Assembly (NCBI GenBank): GCA_039029535.1
Contig: JBCCFW010000200.1
Location: 1 to 13,512 of the forward strand
Source of the DNA: JBCCFW01 sp039029535
Lineage (GTDB): Bacteria; Acidobacteriota; JBCCFW01
Length of the DNA stretch: 13,512 nt
Direction: 5' to 3'
Shown: one piece after another, positions 6,182-13,137 of the stretch
How the letters are laid out: each line of letters begins with the position of its first letter
Numbering within the stretch: position 1 is the first letter of the stretch
Translations under genes and position numbers: made by a program
Notes under the pieces: model-generated
The model's input: only the letters and a program-made list of their open reading frames with translations
Databases searched by the model: none
Told to the model about the DNA's origin: nothing

Positions 6182-7876
6182 TTGCTCGACTGGCTGTCTC
6201 ATTACTGGCTCGTGCTCTGCATCTTCACTCTCGCGGGCTTCATCCTCGGCTACTGGTGGCAGTGGCAGGAGCTGGCCGATCTCTACCGGAGACTGAAGGA
6301 CGAGCTCGAGGCGCGACTGCCCGACACCCTCGGCGATGCCCTCGCCCGCGGCCGTGAGGCCCTCCGTCCACCCGACGAAGAGCTCACCGCCGCTCAGCGA
6401 GAGCTGGCCGCCAAGTCGGGCGAGGTCGCGGAGCTGGAACGCCGCCTCGTCGACGACTCCACGACCCTCTCCGAGGGCAACCTCGAGGCCGAGACCGCCC
6501 GCCAGGGCGCCCGTGCCGAGGACGAGCGGATCGGCGACCTCGAGCAGCAGCTCTCGGCACTCGAGGCCTCCCTGGAAGACACCGAGGATCGTCTCGACTC
6601 CGGCCAGGCCGGGCTCGACGACAAGAACCGCCTCCTCCACGACCTGGAGAAGCAGACCGCGTCGGCCGAGGCCGACCGCGACGAGCAGCAGAGCGCGGCA
6701 GCCTCGTTGGCCGCGCAGCTCGCGGCCCTGCAAGGCCGGCTCGCCGAAGCCAACCGCGCCCTGGCCGGTGCTCGGGAGCGCGCCGACGAGCGCAAGAGCG
6801 GTCAGGCCGAGGGCGACCGCCGCCTCACCTCGCTGAAGGACGCCATCGCCGAGGCCGAGCAGGCCTCCGCCGAAGCCCGCAGCGGCGCCGAGAGCGGTCG
6901 CGGCCGACTCGCCGAGCTGGTGGGCCGACTCGACGACTCGCAGAAGGCGGGAGCCCGCTTCGCCGGCCTCCAGGCCTCGCGCAAGAGTCTCGAAGACCGC
7001 GAGGCCGACGCCCGCCGCGCGCTGGCCTCGACCCAGGCCGAGCTCGAGGAGCTGGAGCAGGACCTCGAAGACTGCGCTCGGGAGGACTCCGAAGAGACCG
7101 AGCGTCTCGGCGTGGCCCAGGCCGCGCTGCCCGAGCTCCGCAAGCTGGTCCGCGAGACCAGCACCCGCGCCCGGGAGCTCGCGGCCCGCAAGCGCTCCGC
7201 CGACGGCGAGCTGCGCGACCGCGACCGCAAGCGTCAGGCCCGCGAGGCCGAGCTCGGCACCCAGGGTGGTGAGCTGAGCCGAGCACAGGCCACCGTGGAC
7301 GAGCTCGAGCAGGAGCTCGCCCGCACCCGCAACCAGGCCGACGAAGCGGCCAAGTCCGCGACCAACCTGGCCAAGGAAGCCGAGAAGGCCTCACGCCGGG
7401 CCGAGGAGAAGGGTGCCAAGCGCACGGCCGCGGCCATGTCGGCCAAGGAGGTCCTCGAGGCCATCGGCACCGCCGAGCGTCGCGGCGCCGACCTCCGCGC
7501 CGAGCTGGCTTCGGGCGAGGGCCGCACCAAGGAGCTCGCCGCCAACCTCCGCACGGCGAAGGCCGCCGTCGACCGGCTCCGCAAGGACCAGCGCTCCACC
7601 TCGGCCGACGCCGATGCGCTGCGTCGGCAGATGGGCGACCTCGAGGACACTCTCGGCGAGTCCGAGGAGATGCTGGTCGTCCGCGAGAAGGAGATCAGCG
7701 GCAAGGAGAAGCTCTACGAGAAGCTGGAGGACCAGCTCGACAAGCGGCACGCCGAGGTCACCGACCTCGAGTCCGAGCTCGAGATCGCCCGCAAGCGTCT
7801 CCGCGAGAAGAACGAGCAGCTCCAGCGGCTCCAGCGTCGTCTCAACATCGTCCGCGACACCGTCGAGCACGGGTAG
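6182..7876 (+). CDS. Membrane-anchored long coiled-coil protein
   Basis: The 564-residue product has one N-terminal transmembrane segment (about 8-27, WLVLCIFTLAGFILGYWW), followed by a charged Glu/Arg/Ala/Leu-rich coiled coil over about residues 60-560. There is no Walker motif or globular ATPase part, so it is not an SMC protein. Positive charges (YRRLK) follow the membrane segment while the N-terminus has almost none; by the positive-inside rule the coiled coil is cytoplasmic. The start is TTG at 6182 with GGGGA at 6172-6176; no better start precedes the membrane segment. The stop TAG at 7874-7876 overlaps the ribosome binding site of the next gene, 9 bp away. It resembles the third operon gene in plan and shares a 17-base block with it. 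It is likely a scaffold or filament-forming protein; this role is inferred. Confidence 0.85.
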   Translation: MLDWLSHYWLVLCIFTLAGFILGYWWQWQELADLYRRLKDELEARLPDTLGDALARGREALRPPDEELTAAQRELAAKSGEVAELERRLVDDSTTLSEGNLEAETARQGARAEDERIGDLEQQLSALEASLEDTEDRLDSGQAGLDDKNRLLHDLEKQTASAEADRDEQQSAAASLAAQLAALQGRLAEANRALAGARERADERKSGQAEGDRRLTSLKDAIAEAEQASAEARSGAESGRGRLAELVGRLDDSQKAGARFAGLQASRKSLEDREADARRALASTQAELEELEQDLEDCAREDSEETERLGVAQAALPELRKLVRETSTRARELAARKRSADGELRDRDRKRQAREAELGTQGGELSRAQATVDELEQELARTRNQADEAAKSATNLAKEAEKASRRAEEKGAKRTAAAMSAKEVLEAIGTAERRGADLRAELASGEGRTKELAANLRTAKAAVDRLRKDQRSTSADADALRRQMGDLEDTLGESEEMLVVREKEISGKEKLYEKLEDQLDKRHAEVTDLESELEIARKRLREKNEQLQRLQRRLNIVRDTVEHG

Positions 7877-7885
7877 GAGGGGCAA

Positions 7886-8809
7886 GTGAAAGACCTCATA
7901 CGGCTCATCGGGTGCCTGGCAATCGTCGTCGGTGCCGGCTGGACCGCCTCGCGGTACAAGGTCGGCCCCGCCCAGAAAGAGGCCGCTGCCGAAGCGGTCA
8001 TGAAGGTCGTGCCCACCGCCCAGCACGTGGACTCGAAGGGCCAGCGGAAGTCGGGCGTCGCCGTCGAGGCGGACGGCAAGCACCGCACTCTCCGCATCAG
8101 CGGTGAGGTCACCAGCGAGGAGGAGCGCGCCGCCGCCTCCCGCGCGGTGCTGAACGACGTCCGCGGCGTCCTCGCCATCTCCAACGACCTCGAGGTCGTG
8201 AGCATCGACCGCAAGCTCGTCTCGCGGCTGAAAGCCTTGCAGGGCTCGCAAGCCACGCCGGGCGCCTTCGACTACGAGGTCGACGGCAACACGGTGATCC
8301 TCAAGGGCTGGGTCCCCGAGGACGAGGCCGACGTGCGTGAGAGCCTCGAGGCGCTGGTCGCCCAGATGCCCGGCGTGCGCGAGGTCATCAACGACATGGA
8401 GCTCGGCCCGCCCGAAGAGCGGGAGCGCGAGGCCCTCCGGCGCATCTACGAGATCCTCCGGCTCGGCAACATCTACTTCGACTTCAACAAGGCGACCATC
8501 CGGTCGGAGAGCTTGCCCTCCCTGGCCAAGATCGCCGCCGTGCTGCTCGAGCCCGACACCGCCAGCCTCGACCTGGTCATCGAGGGCCACACCGACAGCG
8601 TGGCGAGCAAGCGCTACAACCAGGGCCTGTCCGAGCGTCGCGCCGCCGCGGTCAAGGCCGCGCTCATCGAGAATGGCGTGGCGGCCTCGCGCCTGACCAC
8701 GATCGGCTACGGCGAGACCCGCCCCGTGGCCAACAACGCCACTCCCGAGGGTCGCGCCGAGAACCGTCGCATCGAGTTCCGGCTCGCCTCCGACGCGGGG
8801 ACGCCGTGA
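7886..8809 (+). CDS. BON-BON-OmpA domain envelope protein
   Basis: The 307-residue protein begins with a short basic n-region and hydrophobic stretch (residues 5-19, IRLIGCLAIVVGAGW), a signal-anchor or signal peptide. Two BON-type domains follow, about residues 55-106 (with LRISGEVTSEEE) and 125-174 (with VILKGWVPEDEADVRESL). The C-terminal OmpA domain spans about 190-301: IYFDFNKATI, EGHTDS, YNQGLSERRA, then GRAENRRIEF. Asp237 and Arg252 sit 15 residues apart, as do the diaminopimelate-binding Asp/Arg pair in OmpA, so peptidoglycan binding in the periplasm is expected. BON domains often bind membranes or pore proteins. The start is GTG at 7886 with AGGAGG at 7875-7880, spacing 5. The stop overlaps the next gene. 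Flanking by two membrane-anchored coiled-coil genes suggests all three act in one envelope assembly. Confidence 0.9.
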   Translation: MKDLIRLIGCLAIVVGAGWTASRYKVGPAQKEAAAEAVMKVVPTAQHVDSKGQRKSGVAVEADGKHRTLRISGEVTSEEERAAASRAVLNDVRGVLAISNDLEVVSIDRKLVSRLKALQGSQATPGAFDYEVDGNTVILKGWVPEDEADVRESLEALVAQMPGVREVINDMELGPPEEREREALRRIYEILRLGNIYFDFNKATIRSESLPSLAKIAAVLLEPDTASLDLVIEGHTDSVASKRYNQGLSERRAAAVKAALIENGVAASRLTTIGYGETRPVANNATPEGRAENRRIEFRLASDAGTP

Positions 8810-10782
8810 TGATGCTCAGCCTCGCCCCCGCCCTGCTCGTCTTCGACCTCTACCGGCTCTCGTTCTTCATCGTCTTGCTGGTGCTGGCTGCCGTCGGCTA
8901 CCTCATCGGCAAGCGCTGGGCCGAGCGTCGCTACGCCGCCGGTGAAATGCAGGTGAGCTTCGCCAACCTCCGGTCACGGCTCATCCACGACGCCCCCTCC
9001 CTCCGCGAGTTCGAGAAGCAGGTCGAGGAGTCGACCCGCGCCCTCGCCAAGGCGACCGACTCCCTCGGCGCCCTCCGCACCGACCTCGCGACCACCACCG
9101 ACCGCGGTCACGACCTCGAGCGACAGCTCGCCGAGGTCGGCTCCAAGCTCCGTCTCAAGAACCAGGAGCTCGACTCCCTCCGCAAGGCCGCCGACGAGCG
9201 CGGCCGGATGAAGCGCGAGCTCGAGAAGCGCATCGCCGCCGCCGATCAGGGCCTGTCGCAACGCCAGGGTCAGCTCGACGGCATCAAGGGCGACATGGCC
9301 AACCGCGACCTCCAGGTCGTCGAGCTCGAGCGTCGCATCGCTACTGCCGAACGCCAGCAGGGCGGCAAGCGCTCCGAGGTCGATGAGCTCCGTCGTCAGG
9401 TCGATGACGCCACCCGCAAGGCCGAGGAGGCCGAGGCCGAGCTGGCGCGACTCGAGGTCGAGTCCCAGGGCTACCTCGACGCCCTCGAGCAGGCGCGCAG
9501 CGAGATCGTCCCCGCCGAGTCCACCGTTCGTCAGGCCGAGCGTGAGCGCGTCGCGGCCGAACGGGCGCTGACCGAGGTCGAGCGAGAGCTCAAGGACGCA
9601 CAGCGTCGCCTCGACGGTCTGGGCGGTGAGGGCACGCACCTCAGCTCCGACGAGCTCGATCGTCAAGAACAGGCTCTCTCCGAGCTCGAGCGCAAGGTGG
9701 CCGACGACGAAGACCGTCTCGCCGACCTCGAGAACGCGCTCCGCAAGGCTCGCCGTGACCGCGACCGCAAGCGCGCCCAGCTCGACCGCAAGCGTCGTCA
9801 GCGTGAGGAGCGTGGCGGCGAGCAGTCCCAGCTCGCCGAGCAGCTCGAAGCGTCGCAGGCCGAGGTCGGCGATCTCGAGCAGGAGACGACCGGCCAAGAC
9901 GAGCGTCTCGCTCAGCTCGCTCTCGACGAGGACGCGCTCACGCAGCGTGGTGCCGACACCGAGTCGCAGCTCGGTCAGCTCGGAGACGAGGCTCGCCAGC
10001 TCCGCGATCAGATCGAGGCGGCGCGCGAAGAGCGTCAGGCTGCCGACCAGCGGGCCGACGAGGCCAAGAGCGAGCTCGACGACCTCCGTCGTCAGCTCCA
10101 GGCCGACGACCAGCGCCTGTCGGAGGCCAGCGCCGAGGACACGGCCAACCGCAAGAAGCTCGCCTCCCTGGAGCGGGCCAACGAGAAGGCCGCCGCCGCG
10201 GTCGCCAAGATCCGCGGTGACATCGAGTCCAAGGAAGGCGACCTGACCAAGATGGAGGGCCGTCAGCCCGAGCTCAAGGCCAAGGCCGACGAGTCCAAGC
10301 GTCAGGCCGCGCGGCTGCGCAAGGAGCACGAGGACCGCTCGCAGCACGGCAAGGACCGCGACAAGCGGCTGGTCGAGATCCACGAGCGGGAGGTCTTCCT
10401 CGACGACATCATCCGCGAGCTCAAGCGCAAGATCGACGACGCGGACCGTCAGGCCAAGCGGCTTCGCGCCGAGGTCGCCGAAACCCATCGCGACCACGAC
10501 AAGAAGTCCTCGCAGACCGCGTCGCTCGGCAGCCTCATGGGTGTCATCAGCGACGCCGTCGAGAGCGAGACCGCCGACCAGGCGCGACCTCGACGGGCCG
10601 CCGCCAAGGCGGAGCCCGCTCCCGAGCCTGAGCCGGAACCGGACGACGAGCCGTCGGTCGATCTCGACGATGAGCTGGAGACCACGCCGACGCCGACCCG
10701 TCGGGTCACTCGCAAGGTCACCCGGAAGACGACGAAGACCTCGTCCAAGAAGACCTCGAAGAAGCGAGCGCGTCGGAAGTGA
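8809..10782 (+). CDS. Membrane-anchored coiled-coil protein with histone H1-like basic tail
   Basis: The 657-residue protein has an N-terminal transmembrane segment (about 16-34, LSFFIVLLVLAAVGYLIG) followed by KRWAERR, so the rest should be cytoplasmic by the positive-inside rule. Residues about 60-590 are continuous Glu/Arg/Leu/Ala-rich coiled coil. The tail changes abruptly: a Pro/Glu/Asp linker (EPEPEPDDEP), then a final 27 residues with 15 Lys/Arg and repeated TRK/TSSKK elements, like bacterial histone H1-type tails that bind DNA or RNA. No ATPase motif is present. The start is uncertain among GTG 8806, ATG 8809 and ATG 8812; 8809 is preferred for its TGATG overlap and GGGGA at 8797-8801. 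The stop overlaps the following GTG. A link from membrane to nucleoid is possible, inferred from tail and topology. Confidence 0.85.
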   Translation: MMLSLAPALLVFDLYRLSFFIVLLVLAAVGYLIGKRWAERRYAAGEMQVSFANLRSRLIHDAPSLREFEKQVEESTRALAKATDSLGALRTDLATTTDRGHDLERQLAEVGSKLRLKNQELDSLRKAADERGRMKRELEKRIAAADQGLSQRQGQLDGIKGDMANRDLQVVELERRIATAERQQGGKRSEVDELRRQVDDATRKAEEAEAELARLEVESQGYLDALEQARSEIVPAESTVRQAERERVAAERALTEVERELKDAQRRLDGLGGEGTHLSSDELDRQEQALSELERKVADDEDRLADLENALRKARRDRDRKRAQLDRKRRQREERGGEQSQLAEQLEASQAEVGDLEQETTGQDERLAQLALDEDALTQRGADTESQLGQLGDEARQLRDQIEAAREERQAADQRADEAKSELDDLRRQLQADDQRLSEASAEDTANRKKLASLERANEKAAAAVAKIRGDIESKEGDLTKMEGRQPELKAKADESKRQAARLRKEHEDRSQHGKDRDKRLVEIHEREVFLDDIIRELKRKIDDADRQAKRLRAEVAETHRDHDKKSSQTASLGSLMGVISDAVESETADQARPRRAAAKAEPAPEPEPEPDDEPSVDLDDELETTPTPTRRVTRKVTRKTTKTSSKKTSKKRARRK

Positions 10783-11390
10783 CCACCGCGGTCATCGCCG
10801 AGGAAGAGCGGGCCTGGCGACGCGAGGTGCTCTCGTTCCTGGCCTCCCGCTACTCGCGGGCGTCTCGGCGACTCCGCGACCAGCAGTGGGAGTCCTTCCG
10901 CTCCTTCGCCCAGCTCTGGCTCGAGACCTATGCCTGGCGCGAGGAGGACGGCGAGAAGGCCTACCTCGGTCTCTCCGAGGAGCAGCGTCGGAGCCGCTTC
11001 GAGCGCTTCCGCAAGCAGGCCGAGTCCTGGGACGTCACCCTCGAGTTCCCGGTCGACGAGAACGAGCGGCGCGGGGGCGAGCGCGCCAAGTGGCGTCGTG
11101 AGTTCGCCGACCAGCGTCAGCGCATGCAGGAGCGCGAGGAGCGTGAGGCCTCGCACTGGGAGGCCGTCGGCAAGGTGCTCGAGGGCCAGCAGGCCCACCG
11201 CCGGGTCCCGGCGCACCTCATCGAGTGCTTCCGGGTCCTCGACCTCCCCACCTCGGCCACCCTGGCCGAGGCCCGACAGCGCTACCGCGAGCTGGCTCGC
11301 AAGCTCCACCCCGACGTCTCCGGCCGTCGCGAGGACATGGTCGAGCTCAACGAGGCCTGGGAAAAGATCGTCGAGTTCCTCCTGAGCTGA
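10779..11390 (+). CDS. J-domain protein with C-terminal DnaJ domain
   Basis: The 203-residue soluble protein ends in a J domain (about 148-203) with YRELARKLHPDV, whose HPD triad is at 177-179. It has neither the Gly/Phe nor the zinc-finger region of DnaJ, so it is a class C J-protein expected to stimulate an Hsp70 (DnaK) ATPase on a specific client. The first 145 residues are Arg/Glu/Trp-rich and helical (WESFRSFAQLWLETYAWREE and following), with no recognised family. The start is GTG at 10779, overlapping the previous stop as GTGA, so it is translationally coupled. Sharing an operon with two long coiled coils and an OmpA protein suggests it helps assemble or remodel them; this is inferred. 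The J-domain call is firm, the client is not. Confidence 0.87.
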   Translation: MTTAVIAEEERAWRREVLSFLASRYSRASRRLRDQQWESFRSFAQLWLETYAWREEDGEKAYLGLSEEQRRSRFERFRKQAESWDVTLEFPVDENERRGGERAKWRREFADQRQRMQEREEREASHWEAVGKVLEGQQAHRRVPAHLIECFRVLDLPTSATLAEARQRYRELARKLHPDVSGRREDMVELNEAWEKIVEFLLS

Positions 11391-11406
11391 GCGTTCTCTC
11401 GCTCAG
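11387..11406 (+). terminator. Possible terminator hairpin at the end of the operon
   Basis: CTGAGCG (11387-11393) pairs with CGCTCAG (11400-11406) around a 6-nt loop and overlaps the stop codon of the J-domain gene. No U-run follows, so it is only a weak intrinsic terminator candidate. Position before a new promoter supports a boundary here. Confidence 0.4.
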
Positions 11407-11440
11407 GCCCGGTTCATTGGACGGGGTCTCGCTCCCCAGC

Positions 11441-11469
11441 TCGACATCGGTCGGACGGATTCCTATCGT
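11441..11469 (+). promoter_or_regulatory. Sigma70-type promoter for the secreted propeller-like protein
   Basis: TCGACA (11441-11446, 5 of 6 to consensus) and TATCGT (11464-11469, 4 of 6) are separated by an optimal 17 nt. Transcription would start near 11476, leaving a leader of about 20 nt that contains the AAGGAG ribosome binding site at 11481-11486. This is the best two-element promoter match I see in the window. Confidence 0.55.
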
Positions 11470-11494
11470 TCTTCCAAACGAAGGAGCTCTCGTC

Positions 11495-12955
11495 ATGCGC
11501 GTCGTCCTCGGCTCGTGCCTTCTCTCCCTGGTCGTCTCGGTCACCGCGTCGGCTCAGTCGTCGGACACCGATCGTTCGTCGTCCGAACGCCGGTGGCGAC
11601 CGACAGCCCCCGCCCGTCGCGCCCTCTCGGTGCCGGCCGACGGGGACGTCCGCGCGGCGACTCGCGCCGAGGACCGAGGGACCCGCGCCGAGCGCTCCGA
11701 CACCCGTCGGGTCCCAACCCGCCGACCCGGTGCGCGAGCCGGTGGCGTCTCCGATCGCCGACTGCACGGCTCCGAGGCCGACCCCTGCATCGAGGCCGGC
11801 GCCCTCTACGCGTCGACCTTCAACCGGCTCTGGAGCATCGACCCGATCACCCTGGAGGCGAGCTCGCTCGGGCCGCTCCCCGGCGACAGCTTCGACATCG
11901 CCATCGCCGACACGGGCGTGCTGCACGCCGCGGGCAGCGGCGGAGGTCTGCTCTGGGAGGTGGATGCGTGCGACTTCCTCTTCACGGCGCTCGGGACGTT
12001 GCCCAGCTCACCCAACTCGCTCGGCCCGGACGTGGGGGGCAACCTCCTCGGCGCGGGCTCCGCCGGTCTCGTCACGATCACGCCCGAGCCCTTCGGCACC
12101 ACGGCGCCCCTCCCCACCGTCGGATGGTGTGGGCAGCCCTCGGGAGACGTGGCCCGGAACCCCTGCGACGGGAGGCTGCACGTGACCTTCATCGAGTGCG
12201 GCCTCTGTCCCGGGGGCGACGCCCTGGCCGAGCTCGATCCGCTCACGGGCACCGCCAGCAACCTGGTCTGCCTGACCACGAGCAGCGGAGCACCGCTGCC
12301 GGAGGTCTTCGGGCTGGTTTGGGACGAGAACGGCACGCTCTGGGGGGGCCAGTCCGTCAGCGGTCGCCTCCTCCGCATCGACCCGGCGACCGGCGTGGCC
12401 GAGGTGCTGACGGTCACCGGCGGACTCCCTGGCGTGACCGGCCTGGCCTACCTGCCGGCGGAGGGTGGCTGCTGCCCCTTCGAGCTGGACTTCTCGGAGC
12501 TCGCGTCCGGGGACACCGCGACCGGTGAGCCCTGGCCGGGCGTGACCGTCGGCGGCAGCGCCGAGGTCGTCGCCGTCGACACGGGCTCGCCCACCTGCGA
12601 CGACGAGGATCTCCTCACGCCGGGTGTCGGACCCGGAAACACGGAGGCCCGTGGCATCGCCCTCGTCCTGCAGGAGGAGTCCAGCTCCTGCCGTCCGGAC
12701 GACGAGCGGGACGGCGGCCTCATCACCTTCGACTTCGCCGATCCGGTGGAGATCGGCTGGCTCGGTCTTCTCGACATCGACGAGCCGGGCGGCACGGTGA
12801 CGGTCGTCGACTCCGAGGGCTCGACCGAGCTCCCGATCCCCGCCCAGGACGACAACGGCTGGCAACGGCTCGACGTCGCTCGCGACGGCGTGGTCCGGCT
12901 CGAGCTGCGGCTCGTCGGGAGCGGTGGGCTGACCGAGATCCGCTGCGCTCCCTGA
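11495..12955 (+). CDS. Secreted cysteine-rich propeller-like protein with a conserved C-terminal beta domain
   Basis: The 486-residue protein has a clear signal peptide (MRVVLGSCLLSLVVSVTASA, cleavage probably after Ala20). A disordered Arg/Ser-rich linker (21-90) follows. Residues about 100-320 form a propeller-like region with three copies of an L-x-x-[IL]-DP-x-T motif (LWSIDPITL at 112, LAELDPLTG at 244, LLRIDPATG at 292). The C-terminal part (about 329-486) has CDDEDLLTPG (368-377), GNTEARG, PDDERDGGLITFDF (401-414) and LGLLDIDEPGG (423-433). I have seen this pattern in many secreted proteins of bacteria and eukaryotes; an acidic, possibly calcium-dependent beta-sandwich is likely. The mature part has twelve cysteines, suggesting disulfides. 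The ATG at 11495 is chosen for AAGGAG 8 nt upstream and the signal peptide. Extracellular or periplasmic; ligand unknown. Confidence 0.85.
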   Translation: MRVVLGSCLLSLVVSVTASAQSSDTDRSSSERRWRPTAPARRALSVPADGDVRAATRAEDRGTRAERSDTRRVPTRRPGARAGGVSDRRLHGSEADPCIEAGALYASTFNRLWSIDPITLEASSLGPLPGDSFDIAIADTGVLHAAGSGGGLLWEVDACDFLFTALGTLPSSPNSLGPDVGGNLLGAGSAGLVTITPEPFGTTAPLPTVGWCGQPSGDVARNPCDGRLHVTFIECGLCPGGDALAELDPLTGTASNLVCLTTSSGAPLPEVFGLVWDENGTLWGGQSVSGRLLRIDPATGVAEVLTVTGGLPGVTGLAYLPAEGGCCPFELDFSELASGDTATGEPWPGVTVGGSAEVVAVDTGSPTCDDEDLLTPGVGPGNTEARGIALVLQEESSSCRPDDERDGGLITFDFADPVEIGWLGLLDIDEPGGTVTVVDSEGSTELPIPAQDDNGWQRLDVARDGVVRLELRLVGSGGLTEIRCAP

Positions 12956-13008
12956 GAGCGAGCCGGAAGACGCGGAGCCGCCGAGCGGGAGCGGCCGATC
13001 ACCCGGAA

Positions 13009-13038
13009 TTGACACCTGCGGACCTCGCCAGCCAAGAT
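13009..13038 (+). promoter_or_regulatory. Candidate promoter for the terminal lipoprotein gene
   Basis: A perfect TTGACA (13009-13014) is followed after 18 nt by CAAGAT (13033-13038), a 3 of 6 match to the -10 consensus. It lies in the 182-bp gap before the lipoprotein gene and predicts a leader of about 90-95 nt. The spacing and -10 resemble the candidate for the large lipoprotein gene (TTGACT, 18 nt, GAAGAT). Confidence 0.45.
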
Positions 13039-13048
13039 CCGTCCTGGC

Positions 13049-13077
13049 TCCCTCTCCGTCTTCGCGACCGAGAGGGA
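13049..13077 (+). promoter_or_regulatory. Leader stem-loop upstream of lipoprotein gene
   Basis: TCCCTCTC (13049-13056) pairs perfectly with GAGAGGGA (13070-13077). After one mismatch an inner GTC/GAC (13058-13060 with 13066-13068) closes a TTCGC loop. It would form at the very 5' end of a transcript from the TTGACA promoter. It could be a 5' stabilising hairpin or an operator; no known riboswitch is recognised. Confidence 0.35.
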
Positions 13078-13121
13078 CCGAGGGCGAGTGGTTCCGGTGG
13101 CCGCGGGGGCGGTGACCGGAT

Positions 13122-13130
13122 GGAAGAAGG
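13122..13130 (+). promoter_or_regulatory. Ribosome binding site that favours a TTG start at 13138
   Basis: GGAAGAAGG lies 7 nt before TTG at 13138. It overlaps an in-frame ATG at 13120 that itself has only a G-run (13105-13109) upstream. This strong site, together with the better-shaped signal peptide from 13138, decides the start. Confidence 0.5.
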
Positions 13131-13137
13131 TGTCCCC

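Noticed and set aside
8974..10497. A 507-codon open frame on the minus strand opposite the second coiled-coil gene, Leu/Gly/Val-rich
   Set aside because: It is the antisense of Glu/Arg/Leu coiled-coil codons in GC-rich DNA, which rarely give stops. The plus-strand gene has an anchor, heptads, a ribosome binding site and operon overlaps.
6182..10782. SMC, myosin-like or chromosome-segregation ATPase identity for the coiled-coil proteins
   Set aside because: Similarity would come from coiled-coil composition only. No Walker A, Walker B or ABC signature is visible and both have membrane anchors.
11225..11494. N-terminal extension of the secreted protein into the J-domain gene
   Set aside because: It is the shifted frame of the J domain; a signal peptide with a ribosome binding site begins at 11495.
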